35,864 nt of DNA from Ferrithrix thermotolerans DSM 19514 (GTDB taxonomy: Bacteria; Actinomycetota; Acidimicrobiia; Acidimicrobiales; Ilumatobacteraceae): assembly GCA_945862025.1 (NCBI GenBank), contig CAMAWU010000008.1, positions 1 to 35,864 on the forward strand, read 5' to 3'. Positions 15,939 through 25,074 of the stretch are shown here, piece after piece. Positions within the stretch are counted from its first letter, which is position 1; each line of letters opens with the position of its first letter. A program made the translations under genes and the position numbers. The notes under the pieces are model-generated. The model ran no database searches. It was not told the DNA's origin and worked only from the letters and a program-made list of their open reading frames with translations.

Positions 15939-16688
15939 ATGGAGATTTCACTTAAAGGTAAGACAGCATTAGTCACTGGCGCATCCCGAGGCATCGGCAA
16001 AGCAATTGCTAAAACGTTTGTTGACGCCGGAGCACAAGTAATGCTTACATCCCGAAAAGAAGATGCATTGCGCGCAGTCGCAACTGAGATCAAGGGAGAA
16101 ACTGCGGTGTTCGCGGCAAACACTGGAGACCTAGAACAAGGCCAAGCATGCGTTGAAGCGACAATTCAGCGGTTCGGCAAGATTGATATTCTCGTCAACA
16201 ATGCGGCAACCAACCCTTATTATGGCGAGACTTTAGGCGTTGATTCATCGCGATTTGATAAGACATTTCAAGTCAACTTAAAAGGTCCGCTTTTTTGGAG
16301 TCAGGCTGCATGGAATGCGTCTATGAAAAATAATCCAGGTGTGATTCTAAATATTGCCTCCGTCGGCGGTTTGCGTGCCGAACAGGGTTTAGGGGTTTAC
16401 AACTTAACAAAAGCGGCGATCATTCATCTCACAAGCCAGTTGGCGTGCGAATTGGGGCCAACTCGCGTAGTAGGAATCGCTCCTGGTCTTGTAAAAACTA
16501 TGTTCGCCTCGGTGCTAGTTGAAAACTTTGGCGACAGGCTCGCCGCGGCTTTGCCAACTAAACGACTCGGCGAACCACAAGACATCGCAAACTTGGCATT
16601 GTTTCTCTGCTCTGATTTAGCTTCTTGGATAACCGGGGAAACTTATGTAATCGACGGCGGCGCAGGAGTTCGTTCAGGTTCGATGTAG
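15939..16688 (+). CDS. Short-chain dehydrogenase/reductase (FabG-like)
   Basis: A classical SDR of 249 residues. The cofactor loop is TGASRGIG (13-20), followed by NNAA (87-90), the structural Asn in NLKG (113), and a catalytic Ser141/Tyr154/Lys158 set in NIASVGG and YNLTK. The C terminus ends with the usual GETYVIDGGAG block. An Arg at position 39 after the second strand (TSRKED) suggests NADP(H). Members reduce or oxidise 3-oxoacyl thioesters, steroids, sugars and other alcohols; the substrate is not predictable here. It ends 7 bp from the convergent acyltransferase gene. Confidence 0.85.
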   Translation: MEISLKGKTALVTGASRGIGKAIAKTFVDAGAQVMLTSRKEDALRAVATEIKGETAVFAANTGDLEQGQACVEATIQRFGKIDILVNNAATNPYYGETLGVDSSRFDKTFQVNLKGPLFWSQAAWNASMKNNPGVILNIASVGGLRAEQGLGVYNLTKAAIIHLTSQLACELGPTRVVGIAPGLVKTMFASVLVENFGDRLAAALPTKRLGEPQDIANLALFLCSDLASWITGETYVIDGGAGVRSGSM

Positions 16689-16695
16689 ATGGAAT

Positions 16696-18627
16696 CTAGT
16701 TTTTAATCAGTTCATCGATATTTGAGAACAGTCGCTCAACAACATATTTTGATCCAGCCTCAGTTAGATGACCGTAATCCCAAACAATAAGGTCAGTGTC
16801 AAGGTTTGGCCCAACCATTGTTAAGCATTGGTCTTTTTCGCACAGAATTTCATCCATTGAGAGATAGGTGACTCCTTTTGGATACTTAAATGAAGCGATG
16901 TATTCCATTGTTCCCGGTGGGTCATTATCGATGCGCTGTCGGGGCAAGCGAAGAGGAATTGGTAATTTTTTTTCAGCGAAATTCCTGGATAAGAATCTTG
17001 GCAGTCCTAGGTCTGCGGTACCCCATACAGGAATTTGACCAACAATAATAATCTTCTGGATGCCGATCCTGTTCAATTCAGAAATATAATTCAATAGTTG
17101 TTTTTCTAGCGAGCCACTTCGAGACACTTCAGCCCAATACTGATCAATCACTACTATTTGTGGTTTTACGTTAGCTATTGCTTTCAAAACTTCATTATTT
17201 AATTTCACACAAGATTTGTCTTGATGAGGTAAAACGATTTCAAAAATACAATCTCTAGTGGTGGAGCCGATTAAGTTGATATTTCTTGTTGCTAAGAAAG
17301 GTTTGAGACCGATTCGAAGAGATGCTGAATGAGAATCACCGATTAGAAAAACCGTTGGATTTGTTTTAATTTCCGGAATGTAACAATCTTGACGGATAAA
17401 CGTTCTGACGGTGATTTCTTTACGGAATCTCAAACAGGTCTTGTCTTGATCCGCTCGTCCAACCCATTGAATTTTTTCAAGTGTGTAACTCGCATCCCTT
17501 GGCTCAGACTGAAATGCGAGACGATAAGCGGGTAAAAAGCTGATTGCCAAAAGTGCGATCAAAAAGCCCAAGGAGGGGATTCTCTTTAGCGAACCGAACC
17601 GAATTGGATTTTCAAAAAGTTTGGTACTCAGCCAAGCAATGCCGATTGACGCGATAACCGTAGCAACTGTGAGTGGTTTGTTCGTTAGTCCGGGATGTAA
17701 TTGACGTAAAAGAAAGAGGGCTGGGAAATGCCATAAATAAAGTGAATAACTAATCTTGCCGAACCAGACAATAATTGAATTTGATAGGAGCACCTTGTTG
17801 ATCGTTTGATTGGGACCCGCAATAATGATCAGACATGTTCCAAATACGGGGAGAAGTGCCCAGTAACCTGGGAAATAAGAGCTCTCGTGGATGAAGACAA
17901 ATCCAAAAACTATAAAAGCCAACCCGACCAAAGACGTGATCGGTCGTATAAAAACTTTTCGGGTTGCTAAGTTCAATCCACTGGGGGCTACGAATAGACC
18001 GATAGACGCTCCTGCCATAAGTTCCCAAACGCGGGTATGGGGATAGTAGAACGCAGTGGGAATATCTTCGACATAATAGATTGTTATTAAATTCGCGGAA
18101 AATGAAGTCACTAAAATAACTAGGCTCATTAATTTGATTGATTTGATTTCTCTATATTTATAAGCAGCGAAGCAGGCAAGCGGCCAAAACAAATAGAACT
18201 GTTCTTCTATTGCTAAAGACCAAAGATGCAAAAGTGGATTGAGCACTTGAGCGCCAAAGTAGTCAGCTTCGCCGATACTAGAATAATTCGAAGTGAAGGT
18301 GGAAGCCCGAATCAAATTCTTCAATAATTCGCGCCGAAGATAAGGACTTAACACAATCGAGAAGACAACACCACTAACGGCAAGTACCAAAATTAAACTT
18401 GGCAAAATTCGTCTGATTCTTCGTGACCAAAACTGAATAAAGGAGAAACTGCCGTGTGCTAATTCATTTGAAATAATTGAAGTTATTAGAAAACCAGAAA
18501 GTACGAAGAAAATATCTACACCGATAAAACCACTCTCAAATAATGGAATATCTGGTGCCGCGTGGTTTGCGACTACTGCTAGTACCGCTATCCCACGTAA
18601 ACCGTCAATATCTTTGCGATAAATCAC
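16696..18627 (-). CDS. OafA/YrhL-type membrane acyltransferase with C-terminal SGNH domain
   Basis: A 643-residue two-domain protein. The N-terminal acyltransferase-3 domain begins YRKDIDGLRGIAVLAVV, with the catalytic His22 and the FFVLSGFLIT motif, and has about ten membrane segments up to residue 375. The C-terminal extracytoplasmic SGNH hydrolase-like domain begins with FLIGDSHSAS (Ser432). It ends with DYGH (Asp617, His620), which completes the Ser-Asp-His set. Relatives O-acetylate cell-envelope polysaccharides; the first domain moves the acyl group across the membrane and the SGNH domain transfers it. The start is GTG at 18627, 14 bp after the MFS stop. The acceptor sugar is unknown. 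Confidence 0.87.
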   Translation of the reverse strand: MIYRKDIDGLRGIAVLAVVANHAAPDIPLFESGFIGVDIFFVLSGFLITSIISNELAHGSFSFIQFWSRRIRRILPSLILVLAVSGVVFSIVLSPYLRRELLKNLIRASTFTSNYSSIGEADYFGAQVLNPLLHLWSLAIEEQFYLFWPLACFAAYKYREIKSIKLMSLVILVTSFSANLITIYYVEDIPTAFYYPHTRVWELMAGASIGLFVAPSGLNLATRKVFIRPITSLVGLAFIVFGFVFIHESSYFPGYWALLPVFGTCLIIIAGPNQTINKVLLSNSIIVWFGKISYSLYLWHFPALFLLRQLHPGLTNKPLTVATVIASIGIAWLSTKLFENPIRFGSLKRIPSLGFLIALLAISFLPAYRLAFQSEPRDASYTLEKIQWVGRADQDKTCLRFRKEITVRTFIRQDCYIPEIKTNPTVFLIGDSHSASLRIGLKPFLATRNINLIGSTTRDCIFEIVLPHQDKSCVKLNNEVLKAIANVKPQIVVIDQYWAEVSRSGSLEKQLLNYISELNRIGIQKIIIVGQIPVWGTADLGLPRFLSRNFAEKKLPIPLRLPRQRIDNDPPGTMEYIASFKYPKGVTYLSMDEILCEKDQCLTMVGPNLDTDLIVWDYGHLTEAGSKYVVERLFSNIDELIKN

Positions 18628-18641
18628 GAAGCAAGGCTAGT

Positions 18642-19889
18642 TTAAGCGCCGAGCGCTGAAGGTTCAATGTAGATTTTGTTTGCGCGAAGGAATACTGGGC
18701 CCAAAATGCAGAGGGCTGTTAGCAATATTGCTGCTGAAAGTAAATAAGTGGCGCGCAATCCATAGTTGAATGCGATCTGCCCTCCGATTAGTGCACCGAT
18801 TGCAGTTGTGCCAGTTCCGATAAACCGATACACACTGTTGACACGGCCGAATAATTCTGCTGGGATCAGTCGTTGCCTTGCGCTCACCGTTATCACATTC
18901 CACATAGTGCTAGCGATTGACATTACGACGCCGCCGATAGCGACGGCCCAGATGTGCGGAAACAATCCAGGAATAGCATCTGACAAACCAAACACGAAAT
19001 ATGAACTCAATATCGCAGTCGCCATCCCGAGTTTTTTGCCGAAGTATTCGCCAAACAGTCCTCCTAAAACCGAACCGATAGAAATAGTCGCGAGCAACAG
19101 TCCGAATCCCTTGGCGCCAAGCCCTAGTTCATCGCGTGCAAATTTGACGAAGATAGCTTGAGCAAACATTCCACACATATTTGCTAAACCGAGCATGATC
19201 GCTAAAGTGCGCAACAGTTTATGCGACCAAAGCCAACCAAATCCTTCACGAAGATCATGCATGTATGAATTATTTGAAAACGCAGATGGATAATTTGCTT
19301 TGACTCGGAGTGACTTAATCAGAAATGCGGCTATCAGTAAAGCGAATGCATTTATTGCGAATGGTGCGCCAATTGCGATGGCAAAGACCCAAGCACCAAG
19401 TGGTAATCCAATAAATCCGTTGCTGACAATCTGAGATATAAAGAGTCGTGAATTGGCCTTCTCGAGTTGATCGGATGTCACTATCGCGGGAAGGATTGCT
19501 TGGGAGCTCATATCAAATAGCAACTCGCAAACTCCGAGAGCGGCGCTTGCTAAAACGAGAAGATAAATCGACAGTGTGTTTGTTATCGCGGCGAACGAAA
19601 CAGCAGCGAAAATAAGCGCTCTTACGAGATTTGCGTTGATCATCACACTCTGTCTATTTGTGCGATCAAGAAATACGCCTGCAGGAAGAGATAGCAGCAA
19701 CCAAGGCAACATCGCAGCGAATGAAACAGTTGAAATCAATCGCGTATCGTCGGTCATTGACAAAGCCAGGAGCGGCCCTGCCGACACAATCATGCCGTCA
19801 CCAAGGTTCGAAACCGTGCTGGCAGAAAACAGGCGCCAGTATTGGTTTGTTAGTGGAGAAACTGAATCCTGGTGTTCGTGCTTACTCAT
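18642..19889 (-). CDS. Major facilitator superfamily transporter, EntS-like
   Basis: A 415-residue MFS permease with about 12 membrane helices. The N terminus, YWRLFSASTVSNLGDGM, and the loop FLDRTNRQSVM between helices 2 and 3 are typical of the EntS/MFS_3 type of exporters. I used the ATG at 19889 (MSKHEHQDS). It overlaps the menE stop codon by 8 bp, while the longer frame would run further into menE. It lies within a same-strand run menE-MFS-acyltransferase. Substrate unknown; drug, siderophore or metabolite export are the family's usual roles. Confidence 0.83.
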   Translation of the reverse strand: MSKHEHQDSVSPLTNQYWRLFSASTVSNLGDGMIVSAGPLLALSMTDDTRLISTVSFAAMLPWLLLSLPAGVFLDRTNRQSVMINANLVRALIFAAVSFAAITNTLSIYLLVLASAALGVCELLFDMSSQAILPAIVTSDQLEKANSRLFISQIVSNGFIGLPLGAWVFAIAIGAPFAINAFALLIAAFLIKSLRVKANYPSAFSNNSYMHDLREGFGWLWSHKLLRTLAIMLGLANMCGMFAQAIFVKFARDELGLGAKGFGLLLATISIGSVLGGLFGEYFGKKLGMATAILSSYFVFGLSDAIPGLFPHIWAVAIGGVVMSIASTMWNVITVSARQRLIPAELFGRVNSVYRFIGTGTTAIGALIGGQIAFNYGLRATYLLSAAILLTALCILGPVFLRANKIYIEPSALGA

Positions 19890-21000
19890 AAACCAAATCA
19901 CTGACACGAACTTTGCCAAGCGCGTTGCGTGGAATTTCTTGTAACCAGTAAATCTTTTTTGGCGCTGAGTAATCGGGCAGAGTGTCGCTCAAGAAATCTC
20001 GAACATCACTCAACGATAAATTAGTCGTGCTGTCTTTTCTGACGATCCACGCAGTCACAGCGTTACCCCAAGTCGGGTCGGGTACTCCCTTGACACATAC
20101 ATCGCCGATATTTGGGTGAAGCATTAGTGCGCGCTCTACCGTGCTCGGCCATACTTTGTGAGCACCCGAAATGATTAGATCATCTTTACGACCAAGAACT
20201 CTGAGTTGACCATCAGTGTCAATTTCTCCTAGATCTGCCGTTGCAAACCAACCGTCAATTGATTTCGGATCCGAACCGTCGCGATAGTTGCGAAATAACA
20301 TCTTTCCGCGAATTTCAATTTCCTCTTCGGTATTGATCCGAATTTCTGCTCCCTCTAAAGCGAGTCCGTTGTAGGCAATGCCTCCCATACTTTCTGTCAA
20401 TCCATAAGTTGTGATCGCGTTTGTTGGAAGTGCATCAATCATTGCTGATCCACCAACAAGAACAGCTCGAAAATTCGAAACATCAACCCGTTGCAAAATA
20501 GTTGGTACAAGTGATGTCAGCGTTGCTCCGTGATTAAGGGCATTCGCAATAGTGCTACTTAGCGCACGAGGTTCGATTGTGAGTTTTGATCCGTAGTGGA
20601 GTGCCCGAAGAACTACAGAAAGCCCACCAACATGAGCGAGTGGTAAACAAGAAAGCCAATGATCGGTGTTTGAACAATCAATACGGTCCCCGCCAGCAAC
20701 TACTGCGGCGAGTATTGAATCGTGAGTATGAACGACGCCTTTTGGTGCACCGGTTGACCCAGATGTCGCTACGACCAATGCATCACCGACTTCCACAGCA
20801 AATCCTGAGGAAGTTGCCGACACATTTCCCTGTTGGTCAATAACAAAAGATGCTCCTAACTGGCTGATCAACTGTTGCTTGGCAATAACCGGAAGGCGTT
20901 GATCAATTGGCAATATCGCGTCGCCATTATCCCAGACCTTCTTCATTTGATCAACAAAAAATCGCCCTGGAGTAATGTCTAAAGCAACGAGTGACGGCAT
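19882..21000 (-). CDS. menE: o-Succinylbenzoate-CoA ligase
   Basis: Activates o-succinylbenzoate to its CoA thioester in menaquinone synthesis; a short ANL-family enzyme of about 372 residues. Visible motifs are the P-loop TSGSTGAPKG (79-88), CLPLAHVGGLSVV, TYGLTESMGG, DGWFATADLG and the C-terminal lysine in NALGKV. The compact size and LAHVGG block are typical of actinobacterial MenE. I chose the ATG at 21000, which has TACGAT 6 nt upstream. The longer frame would need a TTG at 21048 inside the divergent menA gene. The menA gene next door supports the pathway assignment. Confidence 0.87.
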   Translation of the reverse strand: MPSLVALDITPGRFFVDQMKKVWDNGDAILPIDQRLPVIAKQQLISQLGASFVIDQQGNVSATSSGFAVEVGDALVVATSGSTGAPKGVVHTHDSILAAVVAGGDRIDCSNTDHWLSCLPLAHVGGLSVVLRALHYGSKLTIEPRALSSTIANALNHGATLTSLVPTILQRVDVSNFRAVLVGGSAMIDALPTNAITTYGLTESMGGIAYNGLALEGAEIRINTEEEIEIRGKMLFRNYRDGSDPKSIDGWFATADLGEIDTDGQLRVLGRKDDLIISGAHKVWPSTVERALMLHPNIGDVCVKGVPDPTWGNAVTAWIVRKDSTTNLSLSDVRDFLSDTLPDYSAPKKIYWLQEIPRNALGKVRVSDLVYE

Positions 21001-21006
21001 CCGAGT

Positions 21007-21012
21007 ATCGTA
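21007..21012 (-). promoter_or_regulatory. Candidate -10 element for leaderless menE
   Basis: On the minus strand TACGAT ends 6 nt before the menE ATG at 21000. It supports the short start over the upstream TTG. Confidence 0.45.
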
Positions 21013-21024
21013 GATGTTTATTGT

Positions 21025-21030
21025 TAAGTT
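21025..21030 (+). promoter_or_regulatory. Candidate -10 element for leaderless menA
   Basis: TAAGTT ends 6 nt before the menA GTG at 21037. It lies 12 bp from the opposing menE hexamer, so the upstream parts of the two promoters overlap. Confidence 0.45.
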
Positions 21031-21036
21031 TGCAGT

Positions 21037-21936
21037 GTGCAAAAACAAGCAAAGATGAATTTGAAAATATGGATCAACGGTGCCCGCCCACGTACATTGC
21101 CTGCGGCGATCGCCCCAGTCTTGGTTGGGGCAGCGTGTGCTCGAGCGAACGTTTCAGGTGCTAAAAGTTCAGTTGATTCGCTGAATATTTTTTATGCGTT
21201 GATCGTGAGCCTTTCGTTGCAGGTCGCAGTTAATTATGCGAACGACTATTCAGATGGTGTGCGTGGAACTGATCGACAAAGAGTTGGACCGATGCGACTC
21301 GTTGGGTCAGGATCAAAATCTGCAAAGGCTGTGAAGTTGGCTGCATTTATTGCGTTTGGCATTGCGGCGTTATTTGGATTTGTTCTCGCAGCAACCACGA
21401 GTTGGTGGCTGTTATTAGTTGGTGTTGCCTGCTTTGCGGCAGGATGGTTTTACACGGGTGGTTCGAAACCCTATGGATATTATGGTTTTGGGGAACTTTT
21501 TGTTTTCATTTTTTTTGGAGTCGTCGCCACAACTGGGACAACTTTCGTTGCAATTGAAACTGTTTCGTCAGTCAGTTTGATTGCGTCTATCGCAGTTGGT
21601 TGTTTGGCGTGTGCGCTATTGGTAGTAAACAATTTGCGCGATATCCCTGGTGATACTGAATCTGGAAAGAAGACTTTGGCGGTTCGAATTGGCGATCTGC
21701 GCACCCGACACGTTTACTATTACTTATTATTTGCTGCGACTGTTGCAATCGTGATCATGTCGCTCAACCATCTGAGTTCGTTGTTGGGATTATTTGGGTT
21801 GATTGCAGCGCTACCAGCGATTCGCAAGATTCAACGAGGCGCAAGTGGTAAAGACTTGATTTCTGTACTTGGTATTACTGGTCGAACTCAAATGCTCACT
21901 GCAATATTATTAAGCATCGGGATCGTAATTAAGTAG
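21037..21936 (+). CDS. menA: 1,4-Dihydroxy-2-naphthoate polyprenyltransferase
   Basis: Attaches the isoprenoid tail to 1,4-dihydroxy-2-naphthoate at the membrane; a UbiA-superfamily enzyme of about 299 residues with eight or nine membrane helices. It starts with the family-typical WINGARPRTLPAAIAPVLVG. The first Asp-rich motif is NDYSDGVRGTD (69-79) and the second is NNLRDIPGDTESGKKT near 208-223. The GTG at 21037 is preceded by a TAAGTT hexamer at leaderless spacing. An ATG at 21055 is an alternative that loses six residues. The gene converges with menH, leaving only 8 bp between stop codons. Confidence 0.92.
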   Translation: MQKQAKMNLKIWINGARPRTLPAAIAPVLVGAACARANVSGAKSSVDSLNIFYALIVSLSLQVAVNYANDYSDGVRGTDRQRVGPMRLVGSGSKSAKAVKLAAFIAFGIAALFGFVLAATTSWWLLLVGVACFAAGWFYTGGSKPYGYYGFGELFVFIFFGVVATTGTTFVAIETVSSVSLIASIAVGCLACALLVVNNLRDIPGDTESGKKTLAVRIGDLRTRHVYYYLLFAATVAIVIMSLNHLSSLLGLFGLIAALPAIRKIQRGASGKDLISVLGITGRTQMLTAILLSIGIVIK

Positions 21937-21944
21937 CAGGCGAG

Positions 21945-22688
21945 TTAATTAGATAGAAAATTATTCAGTACATCTTCAGTAATTTTGGGCTGTTCAAGAT
22001 GCGGCGAGTGTCCCGAATGCGCAATGATTCTAAGTTGTGCATTATCACCAATCTCATCAACTAATCGTTTAGCGACTGCGACAAACTTCGAGTCGTCTGC
22101 GCCAGCAATCACTAACACTGGCATTTCTAATTCGCTTAGTCGTGACCATGATGGCTGTTGTTTGCCAGCACCACACAGTCGCAGACTTGAAGATAGACCC
22201 ATAGCGGTATTGCCTAATCGAAGCTCCCGCTGACTATTTTGACCTGATAGTCCCGCAAACATCGGTTGTGCCAACCATTCAGTAATGAACTGCGGAACAC
22301 CAATTTGTTCAATATGATTTGCAAGATCTTCATCAGTTGCGATGCGAGTTTGCCTGTCGACCTTGTCCTCAATTCCAGCAGTGCCACTGATCAATACAAG
22401 TCGTTTAACTTTTTCGCGGTGGGTCAGTGCTGCGGTCAAGCAGAATCGTGCTCCCAATGAATAACCAATGTAATTTGCAACATCGGCGATCTCGACAATC
22501 GCATGTGCACCTGTTTCTAGGTTGAAAGAGATATCTGTCGAGTCTCCATGATTAGGCAGATCAATCGCAATCATTTCAAATTTTGAACTCAAGTTGCTTG
22601 CAAGATGCAGCCACGATTCTTTAGTCTGTGTGAAACCGTGCAACAGTGCAACTCTTTCGCCCACACCGACAGTTGACGACGCAAGCAT
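21945..22688 (-). CDS. menH: Alpha/beta hydrolase, probable SHCHC synthase
   Basis: Predicted to eliminate pyruvate from SEPHCHC to give SHCHC in menaquinone synthesis. About 247 residues from the ATG at 22688. It has the oxyanion HGFTQ near 17-21, DLPNHGDS, and a nucleophile elbow GYSLGAR with Ser77. GADDSKF supplies the acid residue, and HSGHSPHLEQP supplies the catalytic His. The GYSLGAR elbow and PNHGDS block fit MenH better than other hydrolases, and menD is nearby. The ATG shares a base with the TAA stop of the FrnE-like gene (TAATG), so the two are probably translated together. MenH is hard to separate from other hydrolases without alignment. Confidence 0.78.
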   Translation of the reverse strand: MLASSTVGVGERVALLHGFTQTKESWLHLASNLSSKFEMIAIDLPNHGDSTDISFNLETGAHAIVEIADVANYIGYSLGARFCLTAALTHREKVKRLVLISGTAGIEDKVDRQTRIATDEDLANHIEQIGVPQFITEWLAQPMFAGLSGQNSQRELRLGNTAMGLSSSLRLCGAGKQQPSWSRLSELEMPVLVIAGADDSKFVAVAKRLVDEIGDNAQLRIIAHSGHSPHLEQPKITEDVLNNFLSN

Positions 22689-23341
22689 TAAGAACTTGTT
22701 GACTGTTCGGCCAACCGTCGAATAATACGCTCGAACATCTCGCTGTCTTGAGCTCCGGGCACAGACCATTGTTCGTCAAAAACATAAGTAGGCACCGCTG
22801 TAATGCCAAGTTTATGCGCGCGCTCTAGATTGCTATTTAACAAATCCACACTCAAGTCCGATTCAAACATCTGTACGACTGCTGTCCCGCTCATACCAAA
22901 GTTAATTCCGATGTCAGTGAGCACGTCTATATTCGAAATATCTTTGCCATTACAAAAATACGCGATCATCAGTTGTTCTTTAAGTTTGGTGTGATCTAGC
23001 GCTGTCGTTTGACAAAGTGCAATTAGTTGATGCGCGCGAGATGTGTTGGCGCGTAACGCTATATCTAAATTAAAATCGATCCCTTCTGACGCGGCAATTT
23101 TGGTCACATGTGTCAAAATCTCGTCGGCATGCTCGTTTCCACCAAATTTTTTGGCGTACGCTTCACGGACTGGGGTCGGTGTGTCCTGTGGTGCTGTTGG
23201 ATCAAGTTGAAATGGCCGGTACACAACCTCAAGATTAAGTTCTATTCCTGACGATGTGAGGTTTGCCACAGCCCTGTCAAATCTACGTTTACCGATGTAA
23301 CACCAAGGGCAAATCACATCGGAGAAGATTTCGAGCCTCAT
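22688..23341 (-). CDS. FrnE-like DsbA-family oxidoreductase
   Basis: A 217-residue cytoplasmic DsbA-fold protein of the FrnE / 2-hydroxychromene-2-carboxylate isomerase-like group. The active site CPWC (Cys11-Cys14) follows MRLEIFSDVI, with IGKRRF after it. Family blocks YRPFQLDP, NTSRAH, and a cis-Pro loop ITAVPTYVFD followed by VPGAQ are present. The open frame reaches 55 codons upstream, but the ATG at 23341 matches the family start and has TATCGT 7 nt upstream. There is no signal sequence. It is coupled to menH by TAATG. Possible roles are thiol-disulfide exchange or stress tolerance; a role in quinone metabolism is only suggested by position. Confidence 0.85.
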   Translation of the reverse strand: MRLEIFSDVICPWCYIGKRRFDRAVANLTSSGIELNLEVVYRPFQLDPTAPQDTPTPVREAYAKKFGGNEHADEILTHVTKIAASEGIDFNLDIALRANTSRAHQLIALCQTTALDHTKLKEQLMIAYFCNGKDISNIDVLTDIGINFGMSGTAVVQMFESDLSVDLLNSNLERAHKLGITAVPTYVFDEQWSVPGAQDSEMFERIIRRLAEQSTSS

Positions 23342-23347
23342 TCCTGC

Positions 23348-23354
23348 CACGATA
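23348..23354. promoter_or_regulatory. Candidate bidirectional -10 element between frnE-like and menD
   Basis: The 18-bp gap contains CACGATA. On the minus strand it reads TATCGT, 7 nt before the ATG at 23341. On the plus strand it reads CACGAT, a weaker match, 6 nt before the menD ATG at 23360. The geometry repeats that at 1943-1949. The menD side is the weaker call. Confidence 0.4.
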
Positions 23355-23359
23355 GAGGC

Positions 23360-25051
23360 ATGACATCCTTGGCGGCTACAACTGCTACTTTTTGCGCAAC
23401 CCTCGTTGACGAATGGGCGAGTTGCGGCGTGCGCCATGCCGTGATCTCGCCAGGCTCGCGTTCGACACCGATGGCGATGGCGTTGGCTGCGCGAGAAGAT
23501 TTTCACTTACATGTTTTTCACGATGAGCGCAGTGCATCATTCGCTGCAATCGGAATTGCAAAAGCATCTGGTCTTCCGGCAATTCTGTTGTGTACATCTG
23601 GTACAGCAGCAGTCGAATTTCACTCAGCGGTGGTAGAGGCAAACCACGCTGAGGTGCCGATTTTAGTTTGCACGGCCGACAGACCTCCCGAACTACAGAA
23701 TGTTGGCGCTCCACAAACGATAAATCAACAGAATTTATATGGCGACTCTGTGCGATTATTTCATAATTCTGGGGTGCCAAATAGTCGGGAGTCACGTACT
23801 TGGCGATACTTGGCTCAGGAATTATTTAACGCATCTTTGGGACAAATCCGAGGACCTGTTCACTTGAATCTTCAGTTTCGCGAGCCATTAGTCGCCGAGG
23901 CAAATACTTTGCCGAAGAAGATTTCGGTTATTAAAAATCAATTGTTAAATCAAGAAATCGGATTTTGGCAAAAAAGAAAACTACTTCGGCTTTTAAAAAA
24001 TCAGCGTGGGGTCGTTATCGCGGGATTTGATACGTACGAGCCAAAAGCGGTTTTGGAATTAGCAACCAAACTTGGCTGGCCTATTTTCGCTGACCCGCGC
24101 AGTGGCACTCGGGTTGTGGGCGAGGCAGTGGTTATTGCTGCAATGGACTCGCTATTGCGAGACAATGAATTCGCCAAGTCGCATAATCCAAGTGTCATTT
24201 TAAGAATTGGGTCGCCACCAGTATCAAAGATTGTCAACGCATGGTTGGCAAAGTGCGATGTGCCGCAGATTGTAATTACGAGTTCGCCGAGGCTCGTCGA
24301 TCCAGAACGAAAAACCACAGTACATGTTGTTGGTGAAGTCACGCAGATTTGTAGCTCATTAATCGCACAAGTCAAGGCGACAAATCAAAATTGGTTGGAT
24401 AGTTGGTCCAATGCCGAAAGCAAGGCGCAACTTGCGATTAATCATGCTTTGATAAGTGAGCCCGCAATCAGCGAGCCAGCGATTTCGCGAACTATATATA
24501 GAAATATTCCCGACGGTTCTAACCTATTCGTCTCTAGTTCGATGCCGATTAGAGATATCGAATGGTTCGCTGCGCCAAGATCACGAATTAAAGTTCACGC
24601 TAATCGTGGAGCGAATGGGATTGATGGTGTTGTTTCTACTGCTGTTGGGGTCGCTTTGGCCAGCAACGCTCCGACTTTTCTGTTGATCGGTGACTTAGCG
24701 ATGTTGCATGATACAAATGGATTGATTAATTTAGCGCGGCGCCAAGTGGATCTGCGAATAATATTGATCGACAATCGTGGTGGTGGTATATTTTCGTTTT
24801 TACCTCAAGCAACTTCGCTCAATAAAGATAGCTTTGAGATGATTTTTGGAACCCCGCATAATGTCGACTTTGAGTTGCTCGCGAAAGCTCATGGCATTGA
24901 CTCAAATACAGTTACAAATTTGGATCAACTAACTGAAGCGATCTCCCGTAAAGGGCCGTATCTGGTGAGAGTTGTAACCGATCGGGATGAAAATGTGCGA
25001 GTCCATGAACGAATTAATCAGCGAATCTCTGCGTCGCTACGCGAAAGTTAA
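23360..25051 (+). CDS. menD: SEPHCHC synthase (2-oxoglutarate decarboxylase, menaquinone synthesis)
   Basis: A thiamine-diphosphate enzyme that joins 2-oxoglutarate and isochorismate to make SEPHCHC. The 563 residues match the family. The N-terminal isochorismate-binding SPGSRSTPMAMAL and the CTSGTAAVEFHSAVVEA segment with the conserved Glu are visible, followed by ADRPPELQNVGAPQTINQ. The C-terminal half has SSSMPIRD and a ThDP/Mg site GDLAMLHDTNGLINL, ending with DNRGGGIFSFLP. It starts 18 bp from the divergent FrnE-like gene and converges with menF 23 bp away. It probably has its own promoter in the 18-bp gap. Confidence 0.95.
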   Translation: MTSLAATTATFCATLVDEWASCGVRHAVISPGSRSTPMAMALAAREDFHLHVFHDERSASFAAIGIAKASGLPAILLCTSGTAAVEFHSAVVEANHAEVPILVCTADRPPELQNVGAPQTINQQNLYGDSVRLFHNSGVPNSRESRTWRYLAQELFNASLGQIRGPVHLNLQFREPLVAEANTLPKKISVIKNQLLNQEIGFWQKRKLLRLLKNQRGVVIAGFDTYEPKAVLELATKLGWPIFADPRSGTRVVGEAVVIAAMDSLLRDNEFAKSHNPSVILRIGSPPVSKIVNAWLAKCDVPQIVITSSPRLVDPERKTTVHVVGEVTQICSSLIAQVKATNQNWLDSWSNAESKAQLAINHALISEPAISEPAISRTIYRNIPDGSNLFVSSSMPIRDIEWFAAPRSRIKVHANRGANGIDGVVSTAVGVALASNAPTFLLIGDLAMLHDTNGLINLARRQVDLRIILIDNRGGGIFSFLPQATSLNKDSFEMIFGTPHNVDFELLAKAHGIDSNTVTNLDQLTEAISRKGPYLVRVVTDRDENVRVHERINQRISASLRES

Positions 25052-25074
25052 AACCAATGTGGCCAGTTTATTGT

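Noticed and set aside
21001-21048. Longer menE reading from a TTG at 21048
   Set aside because: It would run into menA and its promoter region. The ATG at 21000 has a well-placed -10 hexamer and fits MenE length.
23342-23506. 55-codon N-terminal extension of the FrnE-like protein
   Set aside because: It would lie antisense to the menD N terminus, and the translation is Arg/His/Cys-rich, unlike any family member.
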